Part shown: positions 30,601 through 43,168 of the stretch, piece by piece
Layout: each line of letters begins with the position of its first letter
Position numbering within the stretch: position 1 is the first letter of the stretch
Assembly: GCA_950295325.1 (NCBI GenBank)
Contig: OX485804.1
Location: 56,420,001 to 56,484,000 of the forward strand
From: Polytrichum commune
Taxonomy: Eukaryota > Streptophyta > Polytrichopsida > Polytrichales > Polytrichaceae
Direction: 5' to 3'
DNA: 64,000 nt
Program-made: the position numbers and the translations under genes
The notes under the pieces: generated by a model
The model's input: only the letters and a program-made list of their open reading frames with translations
Told to the model about the DNA's origin: nothing
The model's database searches: none

Positions 30601-31120
30601 TAGGTAATGCATGAGGGAGGATGCATTATGGGGAATAAGAGCACGATGTAAGACGTAGCCAAGCTACAATGCTTGCGGTCCACATAACGCACCCGCCTAA
30701 ATGCATAATCAAATGTAAAGGCCCTACGCCATCTTTTAACAACTCTGATTGCCTCGATCTACTATCAAGGCATTACTAAAAAAACATAATGAAGTGGTAG
30801 GTTTCATAATGCACTCCGTGATGGTTTAGGGTAATATTATGCAAAATAGGGGTGCATTGATTAACAAAGTGACACATGGGCAAAGGGCTTTATGTATGCA
30901 TAATGCATGAGGGGTGCATTATGAGGAATAAGGGCATTGTGCGAGGCGTAGCCAAGCTACAGTGCCCATATGCCCCATAGTGCACCCCCTCATGCAATAA
31001 CGGACATAAAGAATAAATTGAGATTTTGGCAGTTGGAATTTGCTTAGCCATTTGAAATGCATGGCTATAGATGTTTGACAACTGGAAGGGCACTACAAGA
31101 AAACGTAATGCATTGTTAAC
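30600..31120. repeat. Tandemly duplicated foldback repeat with CACTA-like ends
   Basis: Two diverged units about 300 bp apart. Each has a palindrome built on TGCATGAGGGGTGCATTATG (30607-30706 and 30904-30996) around a shared GTAGCCAAGCTAC core. Downstream of each is a TIR-like start: CATTACTAAAAAAAC at about 30771 and CACTACAAGAAAAC at 31091. The latter matches the typical start of plant CACTA (En/Spm) elements. No opposite end or transposase was found. Confidence 0.45.
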
Positions 31121-31247
31121 GTTCATAATGGCTCTCCAGAAACATAATTCACTCTATATTACCCGGAGTTTAATTCTAAAGTACAAGTTAGTTACACACA
31201 AGAATTAGGACTAGGTCTTTACAAATAAGGGATACCTTACTTGGGGC

Positions 31248-31648
31248 CTATTTAGACTACGGTGAAGAAGTGCAACAGTCAAGAATTTTAGAGGAATGGA
31301 GCAATATGATTGGCTGCAAAATGGGTTCTTCACCTGCTTGGGTTTACACTACATGGCATAACTTCTATGGTGGCAAACTTCAAGTATGGATGAAATTTTG
31401 ACATGGCTTCCAACATAGCAATAGTTTTTTTTGTTGGGGAGTTCTATGGAGGCCAAGCTTTTTGGGCAACCTCAAACTCTCGGACAAGAAACTTTGACCT
31501 ATGGAGACCTCCAACTTGAGGCATTTTAGATTTATCGTTTCACCATCTTGTCTACTGTACCCACCATTGCCTAAAACAATTTTTTGTCTTGGGTTGAAAT
31601 TCTTGACCGACTAGTGCACTTCTTCAATGTAGTCTAAACCATCCCTAA
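31248..31648. mobile_element. MITE-like element with TTTAGACTAC inverted repeats
   Basis: TTTAGACTAC followed by TGAAGAAGTGCA and GTCAAGAATTT at 31251-31293 is matched in reverse complement at about 31598-31638 with few differences. The outermost bases (GGGG-type) resemble Tourist/Harbinger ends, but no clear 3-bp duplication is present. No coding capacity. Confidence 0.6.
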
Positions 31649-31698
31649 GAGCATGATCACACTAGTACTCTAAACTATCTCCGGTGTTGCACACCAGA

Positions 31699-31918
31699 GA
31701 GATGAAATTATTGTATACAAACGTGCCTCTCATTCATCCAACATAAAATCCATGAAATATTGTGCAGCCCGGAAGTTAAAATTTACAATCGATATTAGTT
31801 GTCAAGACCATGAATTAGTTTACTCAAGGTAGTTTGAAATGAACCGGGCACCAAACCTATACATGGTCAAGTTTTATGTTGGATGGATGAGAGATACGCT
31901 TGTATACAATAATTCCCT
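31699..31918. mobile_element. Short inverted-repeat element with ATTATTGTATACAA arms
   Basis: The arm at 31704-31750 (GAAATTATTGTATACAAACG, then CTCTCATTCATCCAACATAA) pairs with 31871-31917 over about 45 bp. A single related arm occurs at 12115-12180. It has a short unpaired centre and no gene. It follows directly on the element at 31248-31648. Confidence 0.65.
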
Positions 31919-33037
31919 CCCTCCTTCCACCCCTACTGCCCATAAGTTTGGGCATTTTTAGAGAATCATGCCCCTTTTATGCTAAGCCAACTTTACAAAG
32001 TCAATGATATCGAGCCTGCAATTTTTCATTTTTCTTCAAGAGTGAACATGCAATTGACCCGGTATTCACATTATGTAAATCACACACATGTGAAATGTTG
32101 GGTACGCCCCACGTGTTTATGTGTAAGTTGTCTACACTTGGCGTTGTTTGGTATAGTTTGCTACCGGGACTAATTCTTGAAACTCATTGTCCAATAACTG
32201 AGCTTATGTCCTACCTTCCCCCATATGAAAAGAGAGCCACATGGGGGTTCGCATTGTACACCAAACACAAACACAAAGTGTTGCTAAATCAGGTAATGTT
32301 GTTTTAAAGGGCACACAAACCACATACCACTCAATAATTGGTTTCGGATTCAGAACAGTAACCGAATGACACCCGCATGCTTGAAGGAAACATATTATAA
32401 CTAAGCGCCCATTGCAAATCCAATCCCTTCTAACATCTTAGTTTAATCTCTTTCAACAATGAAGCGCAATAGGTACATAGTATTTGACAAATGATCATTG
32501 TGTGGATTTTTCCCTGAACCCCACATATCCTTCACATTGAGAGCTTCATTTTTTGTTTCAATGTTGAAATTGAAAAGTTTGCATCCAACATTGAGTCCAA
32601 AAGTAAAGTCCTAGAAGGAGTGTTATGGACTCCACGTTTCATGGACCCATACCGTAGTGTATACCCTCCCGAACCCTAATTTTTTGATAGATTGTTTATG
32701 TTCTACGTGATAGTTGTACGACGTGCAAACAAGTATAACGATTATTTTTGACTTTATCTACGACAATGAAAGTATATTTCAAATGACACACTTACAACAA
32801 GGAAATGAAAATTTGGCGATATGTGACAATAATGTTAAGATATGTGGGACATGTAATTAAATCTAGGACATGACAAGAGCTGAAATTTCTTAGTGCTTCC
32901 TTTGATATATGTGTGTGTGTGTGTGTGTGTGTGTTCCTACTATAAGAGCCTCAATCTTGCAAAGAAAAATTAACTCTCAATTTGGGATCCAAGACCCTAA
33001 ATTAGTTTAGCTTAATGTGTGTATGTGCATATTCTAT

Positions 33038-33115
<78 letters not shown>

Positions 33116-36100
33116 CACTACATCGTACTAGTGTGAGTGAGGGACACTTCACCTTGGTCATAACCGTAAGCTTGTATGCTAACCCATAATGGGTACATTG
33201 AGCAAGGTTATGAGACAAGTGTTTGGTAAGAATGTAGCAAACAAATAGCCACCTTTGACATGTACAACTAAAAACAACAATCACCTTAGATGCCTATGTC
33301 TAACACCTTGAGACTTGTAATTAATGGGCCTCTTGGACCCTTAAGAGTCTAACATGTGGAGGTGATATACTTGATATTAAGTGGATGTTTCAATAAAGTC
33401 AAATTGGACTTTGTGACTCATAGGAACTTGGGAGGCATGTTCGAAATGCTTTAGATGTATATTTTTGCCTTATTCTTTTGCAATAAACACCCTCATATTG
33501 AACCACCCCGATAAATGGGTGAATACTCACAACACCTACCAAATGGGAAGGTGAACCAAAGAAAGGGAAAGTGAGTTGTTGATTATTAGTGTAGAACCAC
33601 ATGGTTGTTTTTTTTTAACAAGATCCAAGACCCCAAATTAGTTTAGTGAGCTTGAATTGGTATGCATCCTCAACCACCTTGTAAGGGGCATAGTTTGATT
33701 ATCCCCCCTTCATAGGTGTTTTGAATCAAAATCCCCAATCGAGTAGAAAGAAATCAGGTAGCATAACGCTTACTTTATTTCTCTAGCCTAGAACCAAACA
33801 CGGATAACTCTTGAGCCTATAGGAAGGCAGGCCTCTTGGGCTTTGTGTGGCACGTACAACTAGAATATTAACACCATGCTCTTTGGGCGATCATGGCTTT
33901 GTTTCAATACCGCTTCTTTTATTGGACCGAGCACAAGACCTTAGCGTTGTTTTTAGGTGTTGTGCACAATGTGGAAACCTTTTTTTGTTTAGTTGAAGTC
34001 AAACACGTAACATATAGCCAGCCTATGGAAAGGGGCATCCATAGCCAGTAACATGTCAAGGTTGGGATATTATATACAGTAAAGTGACATGGTGAAGCAA
34101 TTGGACTTGTGTAAGTCAAAATGATTAGGTTTCATCTACATTAAGCCACCTAGATGGTACCCTGTGAGATGACCCCAACTTAGTACAGTAAATTGGTTAA
34201 TTTGTGTCATCTACACTATTTGTCTTTGTGTCGTGGAATGTTGGTGAAAGATATTGTGGTGAAATTTGATGCTTTAAAAAAATTTAAGAGCATGTACCAA
34301 CAACAAAATCAATACAAACCTTGATACTTAGAAGTTGCAAATGAGAGAGAGAGATGGAATATGTGAGGTTGGAATTAATACCACTTATGCCCATAATGTT
34401 GTCTTCATAAAAATTTCACAGTACAATATCCATGAGCAACATTAGAAAACTACAAGTGCAAGGAACTGTAATTGGGCCTCTCACATCCTTTAGGAGTTAA
34501 CCCTCAAAGATCCAAGGCCTATATACACAATCTACAAGAATTCTAGCCAAGTCTTAAAAGTCAACATGTTGATATTTATTTGTTTGAATTTTTCAAATTT
34601 TGTTTAGCACAATGTTATATAACAAGGATGGAATATAATTAAAGTCATGTGTGATATTGAATATCAACTATTATCTATAAGGCATGACACTCAAGTTGTG
34701 CATTTGAACCTTAATCTTCAATTACATGAAGGCATTCAATTGGTGAATAAGTGAGTTGATTCACAAAGGATCACTTTCAATACAATTGTAAAAAAGGAAA
34801 TAAAGTAGCTTAAACAAATGATTTTGTGCACGTTGATGCCCAATTGAAGCCTATTGGATGCTTAATGCTTGATAAAGTCATAGATGAAACTACATCACGT
34901 TGATGACAATGTTGGAATCATTGGAATGAATGGAGTTATCCTAAAATTCTTCCAAAACCATGGGTTGTACCTCTCCAAAACTTGACATGAAATTGATTGA
35001 TAATATACATCCATCTATTGGCCTCGTGTAAGGTGTCCTTAAGAGTTTGATGTGAAAGACATATTCATATAATTATATTTTGTCCAAAGTCAAATGCCTC
35101 CACTTCATCTCACCAAATTCCGGGTTCTAGACCATAACATTATCCTAGCAATAGGTTATAGCATGTTGACTACTAAAGGAGGAACCATGAGAAGTTGTTA
35201 GACTCCCTTGTGAAGTTGCTCGGAATTAGTTTAATTGTGGTTTAAACCTATTATTTTTAATCTTATAAATTTATGATACAATAAGTATTTTTTTAGTATC
35301 CCATCTCTTGAAGCACCATATTCAAATTGAAGATGCTACATGATGCACATATTTCTCAAATGATTCTTGAATTAGTTGCAGTATGACCCCCCCCCCATAC
35401 ATTGCTAAAAAATGTTATGAAAGAATCATCTTTTGAATGCCTTGCTTTGTTGAACAATATAAACTATCAAAAGTTGGGTGAACTGCCCTACAAACAATCA
35501 TGATTTTGAGAGAATCACTTTAAGACTCATTGTAATCTCTATGCAAGCAATATGATGCGTCATGATTCATCACAGTTGATGACGAAAAGTAATTCCCACA
35601 TGGTTTTTGAGTGGGTCCCAAGCAATGTACGAGTGTAGTATGACAAAACTAAAAAACTAATTATAAGTTAATTCATTTTCAATCGATTATGGCAGAAACA
35701 ATCTTAAGAAAAATTAACTCATTCTTCAAGTGCACCTTTAAGATCAAATGAGTACCTTAATTTCTTTTGTGAAAGTTTGGGTTCAAATACACAATAGGAA
35801 TGCCCTTGGATGTAAATACATACTTAATATTTTGATTATCAATGTCACATACAAGTGTATTTTTATTTTACCCATTTATTCAATTAATGTAGTAAATGAA
35901 ATTTCAAACCCATAAACATAAAAATCATGATTTTTAAACTTGATGGAGCTTGTAGAGATTGTGTGTATAGGACCGTACATTGAGCCCCTTGGGTCCTTTT
36001 AAAGGTCGAGTAATTTGCACCGACAAGCCTAGGGGTAGGTGCTTCATGATTCATTCATCTTATTTGATGCCGAAATAACTTCCACATGGCATTCAAGGGT

Positions 36101-36500
36101 CTGAAGCAATGTACGTGCATGTGTCATGTGGCAAGAGCAATTACGAATTGAACACCAAAGTACGACTCAAACACTACACTAAACATTGTATCTAGTGTCA
36201 TACGACATTTCATGACATTGTGGTAACTTTTCCAATGACATTTCTTGTGAATAAGTTTACAAATACTATCCTCCCAAATTGCTTCAGTTCATATATTCAA
36301 CATCCTAACATTTATGTGATGAAATGTTGACATGGATGATTGAAAATTGGAAGAAAAATCACTTAGTAAGTGACAATAATTAGAACATTGTATATTTATG
36401 ATTTTCAATTTAAAAAAAAGAGGAATGAAAAATAATGTTAGGTTTACATATAGTGTTAGCGACACTACACGGGCTGTTTACAATTAGTGTTTTGAGCAAG
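31919..36500. other. Intergenic AT-rich DNA with microsatellites and small duplications
   Basis: No supported gene. (GT)12 lies at 32911-32934 and a long (GA)36 at 33042-33113. ATCCAAGACCCTAAATTAGT occurs at about 32985 and again with one change at about 33621. A segment with CATGATTCAT, CCCACATGG and AGCAATGTACG near 35567-35640 recurs diverged near 36045-36125. Confidence 0.55.
33042..33113. repeat. (GA)36 microsatellite
   Basis: An uninterrupted GA run of 72 bp. The minus-strand frame over it (Ser/Leu repeats) is spurious. Confidence 0.95.
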
Positions 36501-36720
36501 AGAAATAGAATTGGTGACACTAAATACTGTGGTATACGGCGGTAGTAAGTTAGGAGTTTGCAATATGTACGCGTCGCGTAGATACCAGAAGGCTTCATTG
36601 AACAAGGAGAAAAGGAGGGAAGCGGAAACCCAAGGCAAGGCAAGGCGATGGTCACGGCGACACACGAGACTCCTCCTTCTTCACACCCTGGGGAAGAAAG
36701 ACGACTGGGCAAAGGAGGCC

Positions 36721-36735
36721 AGGGTTTAGGGTTTC
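36721..36735 (+). promoter_or_regulatory. Telo-box-like motif upstream of the U2B''-type gene
   Basis: AGGGTTTAGGGTTTC lies about 80-95 bases before the start codon. Telo-boxes (AAACCCTAA in either orientation) near transcription starts are common in plant genes for translation and RNA processing. A regulatory role here is inferred only from motif and position. Confidence 0.45.
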
Positions 36736-36813
36736 GGATTCGGGACGCATTGCATTGCTGCACAGGGAGCGCCAGAGCATCGCTGCGCGGTTGGAGTCGC
36801 ACAGTGGAGCACA

Positions 36814-39800
36814 ATGATGCAGGCCGACACGCCCCCGAATCAGACCATTTACATCAACAATCTCAATGAGAAAATCAAAAAAGAAGGTGCCTCCAATCAT
36901 CCCCCGTCGCCCGTCTGTCTCTGCCCACCTTTTCGGTTGTGTGTGTGTATGTGTATGTATGTAGGTATGGATGTGTTCACTAGGGTTGGGAGAATCGGGT
37001 TTAGCTTTACCCTCATTTTGCATTTGGGAACTTAAGGCGGTGATGAGGGAGTAGGGCTTTGAGTTATCAGTACATTGGTGGATGTTTTGAGATGGAAGTA
37101 GCGGATTATTGTGTAATCTGCGGGGGTGTTTCTACGGGAATGTAGGTCGTTTGTCTCTTCTCGTAGGTATGGGAGCTTCAGGTGCGCTCTGGCTAGGTTG
37201 AGAAACCTTTGTAGTGAAATATCAAGCTTTAGTATTTGCAATATGCGAAGCACCAGTGGTCACTTCCTTCGTCATTTGAGGAAAGTGGTCCTTAAAGCGT
37301 CACCCTGAGACACTTTTCAAATGTGTACTGAACCTACAAAAAAACAGCAAAGGACTTGGAGCTTATATACAACTCATGGAAATCACCAAAGATGACTGTC
37401 ACAATATACCTTTCACACCCTTCTTAGTACTTTACTATGATTGGCCTAAATTGGTGGTATTTGTACACAATTTCACATATTGTGTTGCATATGATTAGTG
37501 GTTTTCAACTTTGGCTCGCTTAATGCACCGTCGCACTTTTTGGCGGTTTGTCGATGAAAAAGAGACGTTGCTATTAGGTCAGTGACGCTTTAAGGACCAC
37601 TTACCTGAGTTGTCACTACATCAAGACAACCTTGACAAGCAGACTTGTGGAGATTCCTGGATGAAGCAGTTTATTCAGGTTCTCAGGGTTTCAGAATCCA
37701 GAACTATGCAGGAATAAATACTGAATGTCACGTGTGAGTGTCTGCATTCAGTGGTGATGTGTATTTTCATGCCATCTCTTTCAAGGTTTCTTGGTGAATA
37801 ATTGTGTAAGAAGCTTGATTTTTCCAATAAAAAGTCTGTCCAAACGCCATTGTTGCCTCTCTTTGGCAATAATAACATTATTCCACTGCAACATCCGTCT
37901 TAGAAATCGTGGAACAATGTACTTGGTCGGATAATCAAGGACCTCTGTGGTGCTGGAGCATATTTTTTTGTAAAACCTAAACCTTTTGCAATGAAGCATA
38001 ATGTTGGGGAGGTGTCTGTGTCGGTCATCCCTTTTTTACCTCCTTCCCCTTGCTCATTCTCCAAATCTTTTGAATGATGAAGCATGAGAACCTACGTTGA
38101 GAAACTGAGTGATGAAGTTCATCGCTTTACCTTCCCCTCTCAGATTCTATGAGGTTTTCTCGTGGACTTATTCTTCCCCTCATTTTCACAAACCCCCGTC
38201 AATTTTTCTCCATATACCCTCAGCTGGTCCCCTTCTAGTTTGGAGCAATGCAAACTGGACCTAAGTGCATATTATCTCAGTGCAAGGATAGGGATACTCT
38301 ATGCCTGTTTGAAATCCCATGGATGGTCTGTCTTTGAGCTGTGTATCTTCTGGAACTATTGATGGAAGACAATTGCTTGGTCCATCATGTGGAAACATGT
38401 ATCACAATGGCAATTTCTTGGCACTTTGCCCAAATCAGCGGCTGGTTCATGTTTTTGTTGAGGCATTTTGGTGCAGGATATGACTGTGGACCTCATGATA
38501 ACTTTTAAAAATGAAAATGAAAAATTCATGAAGTGAGTGGCATATGGGCTATATAAACTATCAATGTTAGCAAGGGAGTTGAGACACTTACTGAACGAGG
38601 TATTAAACTTTTGCAGAGTTGAAGAAATCGCTATATGCGGTCTTTTCTCAGTTTGGCAAAATCTTGGATATTGTTGCATGCAAGACATTGAAACTGCGGG
38701 GGCAAGCGTGGGTGGTCTTTGATGATGTTACTGCGGCTACTAATGCTCTTCGACAGATGCAGGGATTCCCATTTTATGATAAACCCATGGTGAGTGCCTT
38801 CTTACTTTTTCAGAGAATGGTTTCTCGCATATCATTGTTTGTGCAAGTGCTCTGAGATGAACAGTGGGGGTGAACATCTAGGTTAGATACTGGTTAGAGG
38901 TTGCCACACTGAAGTTCTCATTAATTCATATGAAATGGAGGAACGGCTCCAGGAGTATGATCAAAATGAGGCCGTATTGTATTGTGCCGTCTATGAGATT
39001 CTTATTTGCAGCACCTATCCTATTTTGAGCTTGTTGTTATTTTTAGAGGTTGGAACCACTTGTATAGCAACGATTGATCTCTATGACGGTGTGGATGTGA
39101 ATATGTATTTAAAATTTTTGAATTGTATCCATTGCATGAGGTTTTGACACATTGTGTTTAAAAAAAATTCTGTTGTGCTGTGGACAGAGAATACAATATG
39201 CTAAGACTGTATCTGATGCAATCACAAAAGCTGCTGGAACCTTTGTTCCTAAAGAAAAGAGGAAGAAACAAGAAGAGAAGGGTGTGATTTCTAAAGCTTA
39301 TTATGCAAAATCTTTTTTGACATTCTAACCTTATCATTGGTCTTTGGAGTTGATGTTCAATTATGCCAAATATTTCTGAGAATGTATTAAACATTCACTT
39401 GGTGACAATGGATGTGAACGGATGGCTCACATGATGTATGTTTTCTTCTGTTTGGCAGCTGAAAGGAAACGTCGCGAGCAACAAGCAGAGGCTCCTGCTG
39501 CCCAGCCTGCTGCTGCGTACCCACCTTATGGTGTACCACCACCTGTAAGGCCACTCACTCCTGTATTTGCCTGTTTTTATTGTTGTCAGGGCCTTTGCTG
39601 TGGTGAAACCTCCTGGCTAAAGCTTACATTGTCAGAATTTGCATATCCAAACTAGAATATAGAGCAAGTGTTGTTTGCATAATTCCATGATTATATGCTT
39701 AGGTGGATGGGTATTTCAGTCATGAGTTACCTGTGAATGTTTTGCATATACTACCCTACTCAGTACGTTTTATGGGTGTACATCTGTGCTAATAGCTGCT

Positions 39801-40252
39801 AAGGATTGTTTCTGAGAAGTCAGGAGTAGAATTTTGTTAGTCACATTTTCAGGTATTCCTGGACGTCCACTTGGAATTTCTGGACTTCTTGGTCTCTAGT
39901 TGTTTCAAATTCTTTGCATTGAACACTAAATTTCTGACTGCTGTTGTTCCATTCCTTCCTCTTTCAGGCTCCACAATATCAGGCTCCCAGGCCTGTTGTG
40001 CCTGAGGCTCCTGCCCCACCCAACAGCATCTTGTTTGTGCAGAACTTGCCACATGATGCAAACAACTTGGCTATCCAGCTTCTGTTCCAGCAGTTCCCAG
40101 GCTTTAAAGAAGTACGTATGATCGAAGCAAAACCAGGCATTGCGTTTGTAGAGTTTGGGGATGATATGCAAGCAACTACAGCCCTTCAAGCGTTGCAAGG
40201 GTTCAAAATTACTCCTACTCATCCCATGCAGGTCTCGTATGCAAAGAAGTAG
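36814..40252 (+). CDS. U2 snRNP B''/U1A-type spliceosomal protein, 5 exons, complete
   Basis: RNA-binding component of the U2 (or U1) small nuclear ribonucleoprotein, acting in pre-mRNA splicing in the nucleus. Exons 36814-36886, 38617-38789, 39188-39281, 39459-39544 and 39968-40252 join in phase to 236 residues, the usual size for plant members. RRM1 has RNP2 IYINNL at residues 12-17 and RNP1 RGQAWVVF at 52-59. RRM2 has ILFVQNL at 163-169 and GIAFVEFG at 199-206, and the protein ends SYAKK. Between them are a charged [10 protein letters not shown] region and a Pro/Ala-rich linker. [11 protein letters not shown] and [13 protein letters not shown] favour U2B'' over U1A, while NNLNEK and [10 protein letters not shown] are shared with U1A. 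A second ATG follows the first directly, so translation may begin at 36817. Confidence 0.94.
37284..37603. repeat. Inverted repeat inside intron 1 of the U2B''-type gene
   Basis: A 21-bp sequence beginning AAGTGGTCCTTAAAGCGTCA (37284-37304) is present exactly in reverse complement at 37582-37602, about 280 bp away. This could be a small MITE. No target duplication was evident, and the sequence between the arms is otherwise not self-complementary. Confidence 0.6.
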
Positions 40253-42290
40253 TTTCATACAATGTTTGCTAGTGAGTGCGTCTTTTACTGATGTGTTTCT
40301 CTCTGGTCCACCTGTAGCAAGAATTTAAGGGGACTCTTGTAGGGATACCGGTCTGTTAGTACTTTTAGCAGAGACAAAACAAAAATAGTCTGAAAGCATA
40401 AACTTTTTGGGAATGTGACTTTAGAAGATTCCTTTGTAGTTATGGAGAGTTGAAATCAATGTAGCATCTGCACAAAAATTGCACAATGAGTTTCTCTTCT
40501 TTCTTTATGTGTGGACTTTTTAGGTGACCTGTCAAGGTTGTTTAGTTTTAGTGCCTCCACTTCTTTAGGTTCATGCCTATCTGAATGGGCCTACCTGGTG
40601 TGATGTAAAAAGCATGAGCATCTTTTGGTTATTCAATGTGGTATGCACATCTTTGTTTTGGCTTTGGTGATTTTGATTCCCATTTGATTTCATCCAGTTA
40701 TGATCTAGTTTTTTGGTATGGTTCTCTGTACACAGTATCTCCTGGTCAGCCGAAGTACAATGATCTTAAATTGTTCTAGTTCAGAATGTGTAAGGTTGGA
40801 TGGTGTCAACACAGTGAATGATTCACAAGATTCTTATCCATGACATTGACAGTTGGGAATACCAATGTGGATAAGAAAGGATTTGAGCATTCATATCTGA
40901 GGTCCATTATCAGTTTCCACATTCTCATTTCTCAAACCCTAAAGAGAGCAGCTTCTAAACCCCGCTCTAGCCTTTGAGGTGATTAACTGTTGTGCAACTT
41001 GATGAACATTTTTTAGTTCTCTTCATTAATTGACAACTTTGTTTCTCAGGCTCTACCTTCACTAATCTTTATCATCAATCTATGTGTTAAAGGTTGTGGA
41101 GCTTTAAGGAACTATGATCCTTCATAAACTCTAACATGCATTTGTAATGTCAGTATTGTTTGTCTCAAATTTTGGAGTTTTTAATCCATTTGAAATTGCA
41201 TTGATGAGAGCACTAGGAATAATGGTCATTCAACTCAATTTTACATTGCCACACACGTTTTCCTTGAAGCAAGCTACACGAAACAATCGATCTAGTGTGG
41301 CACTAAAATTGGTGTGCCATGCCAATTTAAGTTGTGTGGTTTTCATGAATTGTTATACAATAGTTATATTTCGTGTTTAAGATTTAGGGTTTTGTGATCA
41401 AGATGGATTTTTTTGTGTATAGACATGCCTTGTGTATCTTTGTGCAAGATTGGTGTTGAGAAGATGGGTTGGCCTCACATTATAAAGCTCTAGGGAAACA
41501 TGAAGAATAGACAACTCCTTCACATGGATTGTTTATTTATATCTATTAATAAAGATGCCCCATTCAATATTTTCCAATAGCAATTTATGAGAAAGTTTGT
41601 GCACTACCAATTTGAATTTGCACCCTTAATTTAAAAGATAAGTTTTTTTCAAACAATGTCACAAAGAAGGGAAAATACGGAGTAAACTGTCTAATTATGA
41701 ACTTGAAAGTCAAAAGCTCTTGTCAAATTCCAATATTACCTTCGTAGTTTGTAGCACAAGAATAGATCGAGAAACTCACTGTTTGAGCAACTCACTGTTT
41801 ATGGCATTTAGTGTCACGAACACTATTTACGAAGAGTCTAAACTAGATGCTTAGAGGTCTCAAAGTGTCATGCCCATAATTGTCGATACAATTCTATTCG
41901 TCAACATAAGTAACTTCTTCAAATGAAAACATGTCTTCATTATGACATTTAGAATAGCAAATTGGGATGCGTTGAATGATAGTCTTACATTTTAGTATGC
42001 AAGGGGAAGATATTTTTGAGCTTACTAATGGCAAGTGTGCGTTTACATTTTAATATGAAAGGGGAAGATATTTGAGCTTACTAATGGCAAGTGTCATGAA
42101 TTTATTTGTATAGTTTATGTTTACACTCTTGTAAGAATAACAATACCTTGCAAAATTTAAAGTTAAAAAAAGGTTTCAACAAATGAGGGTTGAGACATAT
42201 AAAATGTGGATAGAAATTTATGTCCTAGGTTTGGCTCACATTGACATGTGTGCGAAGCTCTCAATAAGCTAGAACACCTCACAAATTAGA
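40253..42290. other. 3' flank of the U2B''-type gene and intergenic DNA
   Basis: The first few hundred bases should include the 3' untranslated region. The block TTTGAGCTTACTAATGGCAA is repeated at about 42015 and 42072. No further gene is supported. Confidence 0.5.
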
Positions 42291-42293
42291 GCC

Positions 42294-42581
42294 GGTTCAA
42301 ATGAGGTCCCAAAGTACTAAGTCCCAAGTATGACATGGGTGCTTACATGGCAACAATTTTTGGAGGTGAGGCTTGGGACTTGTGTTGAGAATTGGGTCAA
42401 GCCAAAAGCTTGACCCAACTCTCAACACAAGTCTCATGAATCCTTTTGCATAAATTAACCAAGATATGATTTTAATGATGATTAACCACATTTTATTGTA
42501 GTCATGATGTTCAAAGTTGGCACTTTGCCTTCATGTTGGGACTTTGAAGGCATGAGTGGGGCTTGGGACCCCATGTGAACC
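42294..42581. mobile_element. MITE-like element with an internal hairpin
   Basis: The outer ends GGTTCAAATGAGGTCCCAA (42294-42312) and the complement of GGTTCACATGGGGTCCCAA (42563-42581) form an inverted repeat. Inside, at about 42372-42434, ACTTGTGTTGAGAATTGGGT plus CAAG pairs with its complement over 24 bp, with one mismatch and a 7-nt loop. It lies between two convergent genes and is non-coding. Confidence 0.65.
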
Positions 42582-43168
42582 ACCTTAGGATAACCCTAGA
42601 GATATATGCAAAGTGGGAAGATATTCATGGAGAATGGGCATTCTAAATTTCTAAATCGAAAAGAAACCTATTAAATCTTACAAATGTTTTGAAAAAGATA
42701 AGGATCTGGTCATGAATCCATAACATTATTCGGCAGCATGTCTCTGTTCTCACTCCTACAATTTACCCCGAGTTTTCAACAAGAATTGGAAAATAAAACA
42801 TAATCATGGAATTTACACCCATGACAGAGGGAGAGATTTAGTCCATTGTGAAAATTTGGACATTTTTTGGAAATCGTTTTGATACCATTGCATGCTACTG
42901 CAATTTACACCAATTCTTAATATACAGGTATTGTGGCGCTATGTATGTACTCTTAGGTGATCCATAACAGTGACCGAGCAAAATGTTATCAGCCTTGGGA
43001 TCATTTGCATCTCTATATTCAACATAACCCCCTATCGCCAACCACCTCAGAACCAAAAACAATGTATTGTTCCCTCGTCGGGAGGAGTGGATAGTAAGAG
43101 CCTCATATCAAATGATGTGGATCTAAAATCGATAAATCTTTGCAATCTTTGCCAAGCTGAAAATTCTA

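Noticed and set aside
33012-33284. Minus-strand frame with long Ser/Leu repeats
   Set aside because: Translation of the GA microsatellite. Not a protein-coding signal.
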